From: Pseudobutyrivibrio sp.
GTDB taxonomy: Bacteria > Bacillota_A > Clostridia > Lachnospirales > Lachnospiraceae
Assembly (NCBI GenBank): GCA_024691465.1
Contig: JAILNO010000129.1
Location: forward strand, 1-19,643
Direction: 5' to 3'
DNA length: 19,643 nt
Made by a program: the position numbers and the translations under genes. Under the pieces are notes generated by a model, which saw nothing but the letters and a program-made list of their open reading frames with translations, had not been told where the DNA came from and ran no database searches. Positions 7,002-15,588 of the stretch are shown in pieces. How positions within the stretch are numbered: position 1 is the stretch's first letter; each line of letters opens with the position of its first letter.

Positions 7002-7730
7002 ATGTCAGGACATTCAAAATTCGCAAATATTAAGCACAAGAAAGAAAAGAATGATGCTGCAAAAGGAAAGATTTTTACAATAATTGGTCGTGAGATCGCA
7101 GTAGCTGTTAAGGAAGGCGGCCCAGACCCTAATAATAACTCTAAGTTACGTGATGTTATTGCTAAGGCTAAGGCTAACAATGTTCCTAATGCCACTATTG
7201 AGAATGGTATTAAGAAGGCTGCTGGTGATCAGAATTCAGTTAATTATGAGCAGGTTACATATGAAGGATATGGTCCTAATGGAACTGCTATCATCGTAGA
7301 CTGTTTAACAGATAATCGTAATCGTACAGCTGCTAATGTACGTTCTGCCTTTACTAAGGGTGGCGGTAGCATTGGCACTCCTGGTTGCGTATCTTTTATG
7401 TTTGATAATAAGGGTCAGATTATTATTTCTAAGGAAGACTGCTCTATGGAAGCTGATGATCTTATGATGATAGCTTTAGATGCAGGTGCTGAGGATTTCT
7501 CTGAGGAAGAGGATTGTTTCGAAGTATATACAGCTCCTGAGGATTTCTCAGCAGTTAGAGAGGCACTTGAGGCTGAGAATATCCCTATGGCTGATGCTGA
7601 GGTTACTATGATTCCACAGACATATGTCGAGTTAACTGATGAGCAGGATTTATATAAGATTAATAAGATCCTTGATTTATTAGATGACGATGATGATGTT
7701 CAGAACGTATACCATAACTGGGAAGAATAA
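7002..7730 (+). CDS. yebC: YebC/TACO1 family translation factor
   Basis: The protein has 242 residues and the hallmark N terminus [22 protein letters not shown]. Other family blocks are [19 protein letters not shown], the middle segment [19 protein letters not shown] with [17 protein letters not shown], and the acidic C-terminal [12 protein letters not shown]. YebC proteins were long annotated as transcriptional regulators. Bacterial members and human mitochondrial TACO1 are now implicated in helping ribosomes through difficult sequences such as proline runs, which fits the several ribosome-related genes nearby. The ATG is preceded by AAGAGG at 6985-6990, a somewhat long 11-base spacing. The gene has its own near-consensus promoter and is followed after 40 bases by glgA, with no terminator between. 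Confidence 0.96.
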   Translation: MSGHSKFANIKHKKEKNDAAKGKIFTIIGREIAVAVKEGGPDPNNNSKLRDVIAKAKANNVPNATIENGIKKAAGDQNSVNYEQVTYEGYGPNGTAIIVDCLTDNRNRTAANVRSAFTKGGGSIGTPGCVSFMFDNKGQIIISKEDCSMEADDLMMIALDAGAEDFSEEEDCFEVYTAPEDFSAVREALEAENIPMADAEVTMIPQTYVELTDEQDLYKINKILDLLDDDDDVQNVYHNWEE

Positions 7731-7744
7731 TTAAGGGGTCATAC

Positions 7745-7750
7745 TATAAT
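7745..7750 (+). promoter_or_regulatory. Possible weak -10 element upstream of glgA
   Basis: A perfect TATAAT lies 21 bases before the glgA ATG, but no acceptable -35 hexamer is found 16-18 bases upstream and there is no extended -10 TG. A start near 7757 would give a leader of about 14 bases beginning at the ribosome binding site. Read-through from yebC is at least as likely. Confidence 0.3.
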
Positions 7751-7770
7751 ATATATGAGGGGTTATTACA

Positions 7771-9219
7771 ATGAACAAGATACTTTTTGCTGCAAGTGAA
7801 TGCGTACCTTTCGTTAAGACTGGCGGTTTGGCTGATGTTTGTGGTGCTTTACCTAAGGAGTTTTCTAAGGAATATTTTGATGTAAGGGTTGTTTTGCCAT
7901 ATTACACATTTATTCCTGAGAAATACAAGAAGGACTTTAAGTTCCTAACAAGCTTCCAGATGAACATGGGACCATTAGTTGGCACTAAGTATGTTGGCGT
8001 CTTTGAATATGAGTTAGATGGTGTTACTTTTTACTTTATAGACAATCACGATTATTTCGATTGTTTTTATCCTTATTCTGAGGATAGATGGGATCTTGAG
8101 AAGTTTATATTCTTCGACAAGGCAGTGTTATCTATGCTTCCACTTATAGGTTTTCAGCCTGATCTCATCCATTGTCATGATTGGCAGGCAGGATTTATAC
8201 CCGTTTATCTTAAGAATGATTTCCAGGGGGATCAGTTCTTCTGGGGCATGAAGTCAGTTATGACTATTCACAATCTTAAGTTTCAGGGTATGTGGGATAC
8301 TAAGACAGTGGCTGGTATCTCAGGCTTATCTATGAATCTATTCACACCAGACAAGCTCGAGTATAAGAAGTGCGGCAATATGCTTAAGGGTGGCTTAGTA
8401 TACGCTGATTATATTACTACAGTTAGTGCTAAGTATTGTGATGAGATACAGATGCCTTACTATGGTGAGGGACTAGACGGATTACTTCGCTCTAGACATT
8501 ATGATATGCAGGGTATTGTTAATGGAATCGATAATGAACTATACGATCCAGCTACAGATCCTAAGTTATACAAGAATTTTGATATATCTAATTTCCGCAA
8601 GAATAAGAAGGTTAATAAATCTAAGCTTCAGGCTGAGTTAGGCCTTGAGGTAGATCCTAAGAAGTACATGATTGGTCTTATTTCTAGACTCACAGATCAA
8701 AAGGGACTAGATCTAATTAATTATTGTATAGAGGGTATAGTTGATGACTTTACCCAACTGGTGGTTATCGGTACTGGTGAGTCCAAGTATGAGAATATGT
8801 TTAGGCATTATGCTTGGAAGTATCCAGAAAAGATTTCTGCTAATATATGCTATGACGATGGTCTAGCACATAAGCTATATGGTGCGGCAGATGCATTTCT
8901 TATGCCATCTAGATTCGAACCATGTGGCTTAACTCAATTGATTTCATTCAGATATGGAACAGTGCCAATTGTCAGAGAGACTGGCGGGTTATCTGACACA
9001 GTAGAGGCATATAACGAATATACTAAGACTGGGGACGGTTTCTCATTTGCCAATTATAATGGTGATGAGCTTCTTAACACAGTCAACTATAGCAAGTTCA
9101 TATACTTCGAGAAGAAGGCACAATGGAATAAAATGGTTGAGCGTGGAATGAGCAAGAACTATTCTTGGTCAGTCCAGAAAGAAAAATATGAGAATATTTA
9201 TAACTATTTAATTGGTTAA
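7771..9219 (+). CDS. glgA: Glycogen (starch) synthase, ADP-glucose type, GT5
   Basis: This enzyme transfers glucose from ADP-glucose to the non-reducing end of an alpha-1,4-glucan. The 482 residues show both Rossmann lobes of a GT5 enzyme. The N-terminal ADP-glucose motif KTGGLADV is at 16-23. The acceptor-side segments HCHDWQAGFIPVYLK and MTIHNLKFQGMW follow. The C-terminal lobe contains GLISRLTDQKGLDL and FEPCGLTQL, with the conserved glutamate at E383, then VRETGGLSDTVEAYN. ATG 7771 has GAGGGG at 7757-7762 with eight-base spacing. No other glg genes are in the window, so the gene stands apart from a glycogen cluster here. It is followed by a symmetrical terminator. Assignment is very secure; the ADP- rather than UDP-glucose preference is taken from the family. 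Confidence 0.96.
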   Translation: MNKILFAASECVPFVKTGGLADVCGALPKEFSKEYFDVRVVLPYYTFIPEKYKKDFKFLTSFQMNMGPLVGTKYVGVFEYELDGVTFYFIDNHDYFDCFYPYSEDRWDLEKFIFFDKAVLSMLPLIGFQPDLIHCHDWQAGFIPVYLKNDFQGDQFFWGMKSVMTIHNLKFQGMWDTKTVAGISGLSMNLFTPDKLEYKKCGNMLKGGLVYADYITTVSAKYCDEIQMPYYGEGLDGLLRSRHYDMQGIVNGIDNELYDPATDPKLYKNFDISNFRKNKKVNKSKLQAELGLEVDPKKYMIGLISRLTDQKGLDLINYCIEGIVDDFTQLVVIGTGESKYENMFRHYAWKYPEKISANICYDDGLAHKLYGAADAFLMPSRFEPCGLTQLISFRYGTVPIVRETGGLSDTVEAYNEYTKTGDGFSFANYNGDELLNTVNYSKFIYFEKKAQWNKMVERGMSKNYSWSVQKEKYENIYNYLIG

Positions 9220-9233
9220 TAAATAGAAATTTA

Positions 9234-9264
9234 CAAAAGAGAATAGCTTGACTATTCTCTTTTG
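9234..9264 (+). terminator. Symmetrical terminator after glgA
   Basis: A perfect 13-bp stem, CAAAAGAGAATAG (9234-9246) against CTATTCTCTTTTG (9252-9264), has a CTTGA loop. The A-run on the left arm and T-run on the right arm would let it act in either direction, although no - strand gene is present. It ends 20 bases before the ftsK start. Confidence 0.8.
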
Positions 9265-9283
9265 AATGTAAGAGGTTATATAT

Positions 9284-12031
9284 TTGGCAACAAAAGGGAC
9301 GAATAATTCTAAGAGAAAATCAAATAATTCCCGCAATAATTCTACTAAAAAGAGCAACACTAAAAAGGCAGCTTCCAAGAAGACTATGGAAGTAGAATTT
9401 GAGGACCCATTTTTTGAAGATTCTTCAAAGGAAATCATCCTTTGGGGCTCTTTAGTGCTGTGTATTTTACTTTGCATTAGCAATTTTGGATTCGGTGGTG
9501 TAGTGGGTAATGCCGTGGCTGACTTCCTTTTTGGAGTATTTGGCATTATTCAGTTTGTACTTCCATTCATGATTGCTTTCTTTGCTTTTTTCATTATTTC
9601 TAATTATGGTAACAAGGTTGCAGTAGCTAAGGTAGTTGCTGGTTCAGTACTGCTAATTTTTATTAGCGTATTTTTCGAGCTAATTTTGCATGGACAGGAT
9701 GTGTTGGGACCTGTGGATGCATTTAATTTTGCTAAGACCAATCATAATGGAGGTGGCTTCTTAGGAGGAGCCATTGTTTTTGGTATCTATGATAGTTTTG
9801 ATTTGTTAGGAGCTTATCTGATAGATATTATTGTTATGATTGTTTGTATAATAATTATAATTGAGAGATTTGCTTTTGATAGAGTTCAGCAATCTTCTAG
9901 ATATCATGCTGATAGAGCTGCGGCTAAGAGGCGTGCCAGAAGAGAGCGTCAGCTCATGGAGCGTGAGGCTAATCAGACTAGATTTAATAGTGATAGACAG
10001 GCTATTATTGATAAGATTAACGAAGAGAAGGCTCTTGAGATGGAGGAGATGAGTCAACATTCTGGTCGTCGCAGTAACAGGAAGCATACTGGTGTCACCA
10101 GTAATACTACTCTTATCCATGATTATGCAGAGGCGACAGTTGCCAATGATGATGTTAATGAGATTAAGTTCAATATGACAGAGGGTGATAGTGATGTAGA
10201 GGTTACTAATACCACCCGTCATAGATTGCGCTCAGGAGAGAAGAGATCCAAGAGTACTCATGCATTTTCTCCAGTGGAGGAGCAGTCTCATGTAAGTGCA
10301 CCTGTTGATGTGCCTCCTGTAGTAGAACAGACAGTTACTCCAGTGATCAATACACCTGTGGCTAAGCAAACAGAGCCTGTATTTAATACACCTTCATCAT
10401 CTGCTGCAGATCTTATGGCTTCATCTGGTGCTGTTACCGAAGCCGAGACTGTTACCAGGAAGGCTAAGCCATCTGCTTCTACAGCAGATGAGATTCAAAG
10501 CTCCTCAGATTCCCTTAGAGCTTCGATTGAATCAGACAAGAAGAAGCCTAAGAAACCATACAAGTTCCCACCTCTTAGTCTACTTAATGATGTCAAGAAG
10601 TCAGGTGGAGATTCTAAGGAATATTTACAGGAGATGGCTGGCAAGCTTCAGAGGACACTGGGCAACTTCGGTGTATCTGCTAATGTTACCGAGGTTACAC
10701 TAGGACCTTCTGTAACACGTTATGAATTGGAGATAGCTGAGGGTACCAGAGTATCTAGAGTTGTTAATCTATCTGACGATATTAAGCTTAATATGGCTGT
10801 TACTGATGTACGTATTGAGGCACCTATCCCTGGCAAGTCAGCTATAGGTATCGAGGTTCCTAATAAAGAGAAATCTATGGTTGGTTTTAAGGAGCTGGTT
10901 TCATCTAAGGAATTCAAGAACGCTAAGTCCAAGATATCATTCTGTGTTGGAAAGGATATCTCTGGAAGTGTTATAGTTGGCAATATTGAGAAGATGCCTC
11001 ATCTTCTTATTGCTGGCGCGACAGGTTCAGGTAAGTCTGTTTGTATCAATACAATTATTATGAGTATCCTTTATCATGCGTCTCCTGAAGAGGTCAAGAT
11101 GATAATGGTTGACCCTAAGATGGTTGAGCTTTCTGTTTATAATGGTATACCTCATCTACTTTTACCTGTTATTACCGATGCTAAGAAGGCAGCAGGTGCT
11201 CTACATTGGGCTGTAAAAGAGATGACGGATAGATATGAATTGCTTGCTGCTGCAGGAGTTCGTAATATCGAAGGGTTCAACGAGAAGGTTGAATCCAATG
11301 CGCTTCCTGAGGAGATTGCTGAGGATAAGCGAGTTAGGATGTCACAGCTCGTTATTATTCTTGATGAGGTGGCTGACCTTATGATGGTTGCTGCTGCTGA
11401 TGTAGAGGATTCTATAGTACGACTTGCTCAGCTTGCACGTGCTGCAGGTATTCATTTGATTATTGCTACTCAGAAGCCTACAGTCAATGTTATTACAGGA
11501 CTTATCAAGGCCAATGTGCCTTCAAGAATTGCCTTTTCAGTTTCTTCTAGTAATGATTCTCGAGTAATTCTTGATATGAATGGTGCTGAGGACTTACTTG
11601 GAAACGGTGATATGTTATATGCTCCACAGAACCTCTCTAAGCCTATTAGAGTACAGGGAGCTTTTGTTAGTGATGATGAGGTCAGCGCTGTTGTAGAGTT
11701 CCTTAAGAACAACAATGAAGCTGGCGAATATAATTCAGATATAGAGACTCAAATTCAAAACTCTGAGACAGGGGCTAATTCAGTTTCAATCTCTGGTGAA
11801 CCAGACAATTCCAGAGATCAGCTGTTTAATGAAGCCGGACGTCTTGTTATAGAAAACCAAAAGGGTTCCATTGGCTATTTACAAAGGAACTTTAGGATTG
11901 GCTTTAATAGGGCTGCGCGTATTATGGATCAGCTTGCTGAAGCTGGGGTAGTAGGCCCAGAAATGGGTACTAAGCCTCGCGAGATACGCATGTCTATATC
12001 AGAGTTTGAAGAACTAATAAATGCAAATTAA
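9284..12031 (+). CDS. ftsK: DNA translocase FtsK/SpoIIIE
   Basis: This membrane-anchored, ATP-driven double-stranded DNA pump clears chromosomes from the division septum. The product has 915 residues. It begins with a Lys/Asn/Ser-rich cytoplasmic tail (1-40), followed by four hydrophobic segments between about 48 and 195. A long polar linker rich in Ser, Thr, Val and Pro runs from about 200 to 420. The motor follows, with Walker A GATGSGKS at 578-585 and Walker B LVIILDE ending at D694/E695. A C-terminal gamma winged helix (about 845-910) contains QRNFRIGFNRAARIMDQL, which reads DNA polarity sequences. The start is TTG: AAGAGGT at 9270-9276 is seven bases upstream and the first in-frame ATG is 34 codons later without a good site. 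It is separated by 15 bases from fhs. FtsK versus SpoIIIE cannot be settled from sequence. Confidence 0.95.
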   Translation: MATKGTNNSKRKSNNSRNNSTKKSNTKKAASKKTMEVEFEDPFFEDSSKEIILWGSLVLCILLCISNFGFGGVVGNAVADFLFGVFGIIQFVLPFMIAFFAFFIISNYGNKVAVAKVVAGSVLLIFISVFFELILHGQDVLGPVDAFNFAKTNHNGGGFLGGAIVFGIYDSFDLLGAYLIDIIVMIVCIIIIIERFAFDRVQQSSRYHADRAAAKRRARRERQLMEREANQTRFNSDRQAIIDKINEEKALEMEEMSQHSGRRSNRKHTGVTSNTTLIHDYAEATVANDDVNEIKFNMTEGDSDVEVTNTTRHRLRSGEKRSKSTHAFSPVEEQSHVSAPVDVPPVVEQTVTPVINTPVAKQTEPVFNTPSSSAADLMASSGAVTEAETVTRKAKPSASTADEIQSSSDSLRASIESDKKKPKKPYKFPPLSLLNDVKKSGGDSKEYLQEMAGKLQRTLGNFGVSANVTEVTLGPSVTRYELEIAEGTRVSRVVNLSDDIKLNMAVTDVRIEAPIPGKSAIGIEVPNKEKSMVGFKELVSSKEFKNAKSKISFCVGKDISGSVIVGNIEKMPHLLIAGATGSGKSVCINTIIMSILYHASPEEVKMIMVDPKMVELSVYNGIPHLLLPVITDAKKAAGALHWAVKEMTDRYELLAAAGVRNIEGFNEKVESNALPEEIAEDKRVRMSQLVIILDEVADLMMVAAADVEDSIVRLAQLARAAGIHLIIATQKPTVNVITGLIKANVPSRIAFSVSSSNDSRVILDMNGAEDLLGNGDMLYAPQNLSKPIRVQGAFVSDDEVSAVVEFLKNNNEAGEYNSDIETQIQNSETGANSVSISGEPDNSRDQLFNEAGRLVIENQKGSIGYLQRNFRIGFNRAARIMDQLAEAGVVGPEMGTKPREIRMSISEFEELINAN

Positions 12032-12046
12032 AAGGGAGTCATGTAA

Positions 12047-13717
12047 ATGAAGTCAGACATTCAAATCGCACAAGAAGCACAAATGGTTAATATCAAGGAG
12101 GTAGCAGCTAAGCTTGATATTAAAGAGGATGATTTAGAGTTCTATGGCAAATATAAGGCTAAATTATCCGATGAACTGTTATCTAGTATTTCAGGTTCTA
12201 AAGATGGCAAGTTAGTGCTTGTAACTGCAATTAACCCAACTCCTGCTGGTGAAGGTAAGACAACAACTTCTGTTGGATTAGGACAAGCAATGGGTGTACT
12301 TGGTAAAAAGGCTTGTCTTGCCTTGAGAGAACCTTCTTTAGGTCCATGTTTTGGTATTAAGGGAGGTGCTGCTGGTGGCGGATATGCCCAGGTAGTCCCT
12401 ATGGAAGATTTAAATCTTCACTTTACTGGTGATTTTCACGCTATTACATCTGCAAATAATCTACTTGCAGCTATGCTTGATAATCATATTCAGCAGGGCA
12501 ATGTATTAGGTATTGACCCACGACAGATTGTGTGGAAGAGATGTCTTGACATGAATGACAGGGCTCTTAGAAATATCGTTGTTGGCCTAGGAGCTAAGGC
12601 TGATGGAATGGTTAGAGAGGATCATTTCGTTATTACAGTAGCTTCTGAGATTATGGCTATTCTCTGCCTTGCAGATGACATGAAGGATCTTAAGGAGAGA
12701 TTAGGCCGCATTATAGTCGCTTATACATTTGATGGCAATCCAGTAACTGCTAATGATTTACAGGCTACTGGAGCTATGGCTGCACTTCTTAAGGATGCCC
12801 TTAAGCCTAATATTATTCAGACTCTTGAGCATACACCAGCAATTGTTCATGGTGGACCTTTTGCCAATATTGCTCATGGATGTAATTCAGTTAGAGCTAC
12901 AAAGGCTTCTATGAAGCTTGCTGATATTACCATTACAGAGGCTGGTTTCGGTGCTGATTTAGGTGCTGAGAAGTTCTTTGATATTAAGTGTCGTATGGCT
13001 GGATTGAAGCCAGATGCTGTTGTACTTGTAGCTACTATTAGAGCCCTTAAGTACAATGGAGGAGTTCCTAAGACAGACCTTACTGCTGAGAATCTCGATG
13101 CTCTTAAGAAGGGTATTTGCAATTTAGAGAAGCATATTGAGAACCTTCAGAAGTACAATGTACCTGTAGTAGTTACACTCAATTCGTTCATTACTGATTC
13201 TGACGCTGAAACACAGTTCGTCAAAGATTTCTGTGAGGCTAAGGGATGTGAGTTCGCCCTTTCTGAAGTATGGGAAAAGGGTGGTCAAGGTGGCGTTGAG
13301 CTTGCTAAGAAGGTACTTTATGTACTTGATAACAAGAAGAGCGATTTCAAGCCATTATATGAGGATAATCTATCTCTTAAGGATAAGATTAAGAAAGTGG
13401 CTACAGAGATATATGGAGCTAGTGATGTGGCTTATTCAGCTGCAGCTGAAAGAGAGCTTAAGCGTATAGAGGATCTTGGCATGGGCGATTTCCCGGTTTG
13501 TATGGCTAAGACTCAGTATTCTCTTTCCGATGATGCTAAGAAGCTTGGTAGACCAGAGGGATTCACTCTCAATGTTAGAGAAGTATATGCTTCTGCTGGT
13601 GCAGGATTCGTAGTTGCTGTTACAGGAAGCATTATGACTATGCCAGGTCTTCCTAAGCAGCCTGCAGCTAATAATATAGATGTCACTGATGATGGAGTGA
13701 TTACAGGATTATTCTAA
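12047..13717 (+). CDS. fhs: Formate-tetrahydrofolate ligase
   Basis: This enzyme joins formate to tetrahydrofolate with ATP, giving 10-formyl-THF for purine synthesis, initiator-tRNA formylation or the Wood-Ljungdahl methyl branch. The 556 residues match the family length. The nucleotide-binding loop [15 protein letters not shown] begins at 65, with K71 in the P-loop. Further landmarks are [31 protein letters not shown], the block [13 protein letters not shown] and [20 protein letters not shown], and the C-terminal [20 protein letters not shown] 12047 has AAAGGGAG at 12031-12038, eight bases upstream. An in-frame ATG-TAA start-stop pair (12041-12046) lies directly before it. The gene sits 15 bases after ftsK and its stop is one base from the next start, so the three are probably co-transcribed. 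One-carbon use alone does not show that the organism is an acetogen. Confidence 0.97.
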   Translation: MKSDIQIAQEAQMVNIKEVAAKLDIKEDDLEFYGKYKAKLSDELLSSISGSKDGKLVLVTAINPTPAGEGKTTTSVGLGQAMGVLGKKACLALREPSLGPCFGIKGGAAGGGYAQVVPMEDLNLHFTGDFHAITSANNLLAAMLDNHIQQGNVLGIDPRQIVWKRCLDMNDRALRNIVVGLGAKADGMVREDHFVITVASEIMAILCLADDMKDLKERLGRIIVAYTFDGNPVTANDLQATGAMAALLKDALKPNIIQTLEHTPAIVHGGPFANIAHGCNSVRATKASMKLADITITEAGFGADLGAEKFFDIKCRMAGLKPDAVVLVATIRALKYNGGVPKTDLTAENLDALKKGICNLEKHIENLQKYNVPVVVTLNSFITDSDAETQFVKDFCEAKGCEFALSEVWEKGGQGGVELAKKVLYVLDNKKSDFKPLYEDNLSLKDKIKKVATEIYGASDVAYSAAAERELKRIEDLGMGDFPVCMAKTQYSLSDDAKKLGRPEGFTLNVREVYASAGAGFVVAVTGSIMTMPGLPKQPAANNIDVTDDGVITGLF

Positions 13718-13718
13718 G

Positions 13719-14882
13719 ATGATATGTAAGAAATGTGGTGCTGAAATAGAAAATGGACTTATGTACTGCCCAAAATGTGGGGAGTCTATTCAGCTTGTGC
13801 CTGATTACAACGTATTAGAAGAGGAACTTCTATCTAGAGTTGTTGAGGACAAGAAGAAGTCTAAGGATGACAAGTTCGCCACAGGCGTATATCAGAACAG
13901 TACTGCTACACAGCCTATTGTAGACAAGCCTGTTGATAGAGCACAGCCTAAGAAGGAGAATCAAGTCTTCACTAAGAAGATTAAGATTATTCTTTTTAGT
14001 GCGTGTATTGTCATTGCTATAATAGGTGTGTTTTTGATTATTCCATATATGGGCACTCATACATATAACAATGTGATGGATATGGCAGTTGAGGCTGAGG
14101 ATAATCAGCAATACGCCAAGGCACTTGGATATTATGAGGAAGCCTATGGAATGGATAATTCGTCATTTGAAGCTGTATACGGCTTAGGTCGTATGTACTT
14201 CAATGTTAAGGATTATAATAGCGCCATATCTATGCTCAAGATTGCCCTTGAGAGTGATCCTACTAATAAGAAAATATATACGTATTTGATTGATTCTTAT
14301 GATGCACTGAATGATATTGATTCTATTATAGAATTGGGACAGAATGCACCTACAGATGAGATTAAAGAGCTATTTGCATCGTATATTTTACAGCCGCCTG
14401 AATTCAATATCCCTGGAGGAGAGTATAGTGAGGATCAATTAATACAGCTTACTTGTGAGGGCGATAATAAGATTGTATACACTACTAATGGCAAGAATCC
14501 TACTATTTCCGGCAAGCTATACTCTAAGCCTATCACAATCAAGGAGGGTACTACAGTTATTAAAGCTGCTACTCAGAATTCCGCCGGTGAATACTCTGAT
14601 GTAGTCACTATGGAATATAAGATAGTCTACGCTGAGCTAGGGCTTCCTGTTGTTTCTCCTGAAGATGGTGTATATAGTGAGCTAGTTTCTATTTCTGTGG
14701 AAGTGCCAGATGGATGCGAAGCATATTATACATGGGATGGTACAGACCCTTCGGTTTCAGGTACTCTTTATACAGGTCCATTTACCATGCTAGAAGGGGC
14801 TAGTGTACTGTCTGTTGTCCTTGTAGATGAGGAGGGTAATGTGGGTCCGATATACAGAGGAGATTATGTATATCAGCCTTAA
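13719..14882 (+). CDS. Zinc-ribbon, single-TM, TPR and chitobiase-C-like domain membrane protein
   Basis: The 387-residue protein has four visible modules. A zinc ribbon at residues 3-20 has C3, C6, C17 and C20 (CKKC...CPKC). A polar linker follows, then basic residues and one transmembrane helix at about 90-110. TPR-like helices span about 120-220, with YAKALGYYEEAYGMD followed by YNSAISMLKIALESDP. Two beta-rich repeats resemble the chitobiase/beta-hexosaminidase C-terminal fold (CHB_HEX_C type): about 228-305 (YTTNGKNPTISGKLYSKPIT) and about 308-387 (YTWDGTDPSVSGTLYTGPFT). The positive-inside pattern suggests a cytoplasmic zinc ribbon and exported TPR and beta domains. The ATG is one base after the fhs stop with only a weak AGGA at 13705-13708, implying translational coupling. 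The precise function is unknown; a cell-envelope binding or scaffold role is inferred. A terminator lies about 120 bases downstream. Confidence 0.85.
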   Translation: MICKKCGAEIENGLMYCPKCGESIQLVPDYNVLEEELLSRVVEDKKKSKDDKFATGVYQNSTATQPIVDKPVDRAQPKKENQVFTKKIKIILFSACIVIAIIGVFLIIPYMGTHTYNNVMDMAVEAEDNQQYAKALGYYEEAYGMDNSSFEAVYGLGRMYFNVKDYNSAISMLKIALESDPTNKKIYTYLIDSYDALNDIDSIIELGQNAPTDEIKELFASYILQPPEFNIPGGEYSEDQLIQLTCEGDNKIVYTTNGKNPTISGKLYSKPITIKEGTTVIKAATQNSAGEYSDVVTMEYKIVYAELGLPVVSPEDGVYSELVSISVEVPDGCEAYYTWDGTDPSVSGTLYTGPFTMLEGASVLSVVLVDEEGNVGPIYRGDYVYQP

Positions 14883-14999
14883 TTATTGCGGATGGATTTA
14901 ACAGTTTTTTCACATTTAATACTCTAATTAAACATACTTAATTAGTATTATTACATCATCTCATTAAGAGATACATTTTTCATAACATTATTCTCCCTT

Positions 15000-15031
15000 T
15001 AAAAGACACGTCACCGCAGGCGTGTCTTTTA
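15000..15031 (+). terminator. Symmetrical terminator upstream of rlmH
   Basis: AAAAGACACG (15001-15010) pairs perfectly with CGTGTCTTTT (15021-15030), and T15000-A15031 extends it. The 10-base loop, TCACCGCAGG, is GC-rich. A and T runs in the two arms make it potentially bidirectional. It probably ends the ftsK-fhs-zinc-ribbon unit. Confidence 0.83.
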
Positions 15032-15043
15032 GTGTATTCAATG

Positions 15044-15072
15044 TTGTTTAAATTCCACAAATAGTCTAAAAT
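15044..15072 (+). promoter_or_regulatory. Candidate promoter of rlmH (possibly leaderless)
   Basis: TTGTTT (15044-15049) and TAAAAT (15067-15072) are 17 bases apart. The predicted start at about 15078-15080 coincides with the rlmH ATG at 15080. Together with the missing ribosome binding site, this suggests a leaderless or nearly leaderless transcript. Confidence 0.5.
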
Positions 15073-15079
15073 ATATCTC

Positions 15080-15559
15080 ATGAATGTTAAAATTCTATGC
15101 GTTGGTAAAATTAAAGAAAAGTTCTATAGAGATGCGGTTTTAGAGTATTCTAAGCGTCTATCTAAATACTGTTCTTTAGACATAATCGAGGTTTCTGACG
15201 AGAAGACTACAGAGAATTCTTCCGAGACAGAGATTTCCATTATTAAAGATAAAGAAGGCGAGAGAATTTTAAAGCATATTAAAGAAAAGGACTACGTTAT
15301 TGCACTGGCTATTCTTGGAAAGCAACAAGATTCTGTTGCTTTTTCTCAGTTTATTGAGAACTTGGGCCTCACAGGGCAGAGTAATATCTGCTTTGTAATT
15401 GGCGGTTCCTTAGGCTTATCTGATCAGGTATTAAAACGGAGCAATTACCAGATATCTTTTTCTAAGATGACTTTTCCGCATCAATTAATGCGCGTAATAC
15501 TACTAGAACAGATTTACCGAGCAATGCGCATTATGAATAATGAGCCTTATCACAAGTAG
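15080..15559 (+). CDS. rlmH: 23S rRNA (pseudouridine-1915-N3)-methyltransferase RlmH
   Basis: RlmH is a SPOUT-fold (trefoil knot) enzyme that methylates pseudouridine 1915 in helix 69 of 23S rRNA, acting late on the assembled 70S ribosome. It has 159 residues, the normal size. Hallmarks are the N-terminal MNVKILCVGKIKEKFYRDAV, the SAM-binding knot segment FVIGGSLGLSDQVL, and the near-invariant MTFPHQLMRVILLEQIYRA with the EPYHK C terminus. The ATG at 15080 is the natural N terminus, but no Shine-Dalgarno-like sequence lies in the 20 bases before it; a likely -10 ends only eight bases upstream. It stands behind a strong terminator and is followed after 29 bases by pdp without a terminator. Confidence 0.96.
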   Translation: MNVKILCVGKIKEKFYRDAVLEYSKRLSKYCSLDIIEVSDEKTTENSSETEISIIKDKEGERILKHIKEKDYVIALAILGKQQDSVAFSQFIENLGLTGQSNICFVIGGSLGLSDQVLKRSNYQISFSKMTFPHQLMRVILLEQIYRAMRIMNNEPYHK

Positions 15560-15588
15560 GCAAATATTTAGTAAGGGGTTTATCTACT

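Larger units (their letters stand above)
14883..15079 (+). other. Hairpin-rich intergenic region between the zinc-ribbon gene and rlmH
   Basis: This 197-base AT-rich gap holds three inverted repeats and no credible gene. CTAATTAA (14924-14931) pairs with TTAATTAG (14938-14945); allowing a two-base bulge, the arms extend to 14919-14948. ATCTC (14958-14962) pairs with GAGAT (14968-14972), followed by ACATTTTT, which could be a weak terminator. A strong terminator lies at 15000-15031 and the candidate rlmH promoter at 15044-15072. Confidence 0.6.

Noticed and set aside
9208..9546. Antisense open frame over the start of ftsK
   Set aside because: It is the reverse shadow of Lys/Asn/Ser-rich coding sequence, has low-complexity composition, and shows no promoter or ribosome binding site.
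14898..14915. Rex-like site (…TTTTCACAT) after the zinc-ribbon gene
   Set aside because: The right half resembles a Rex half-site, but the left half (TTAACAG) does not match the dyad at the required spacing.
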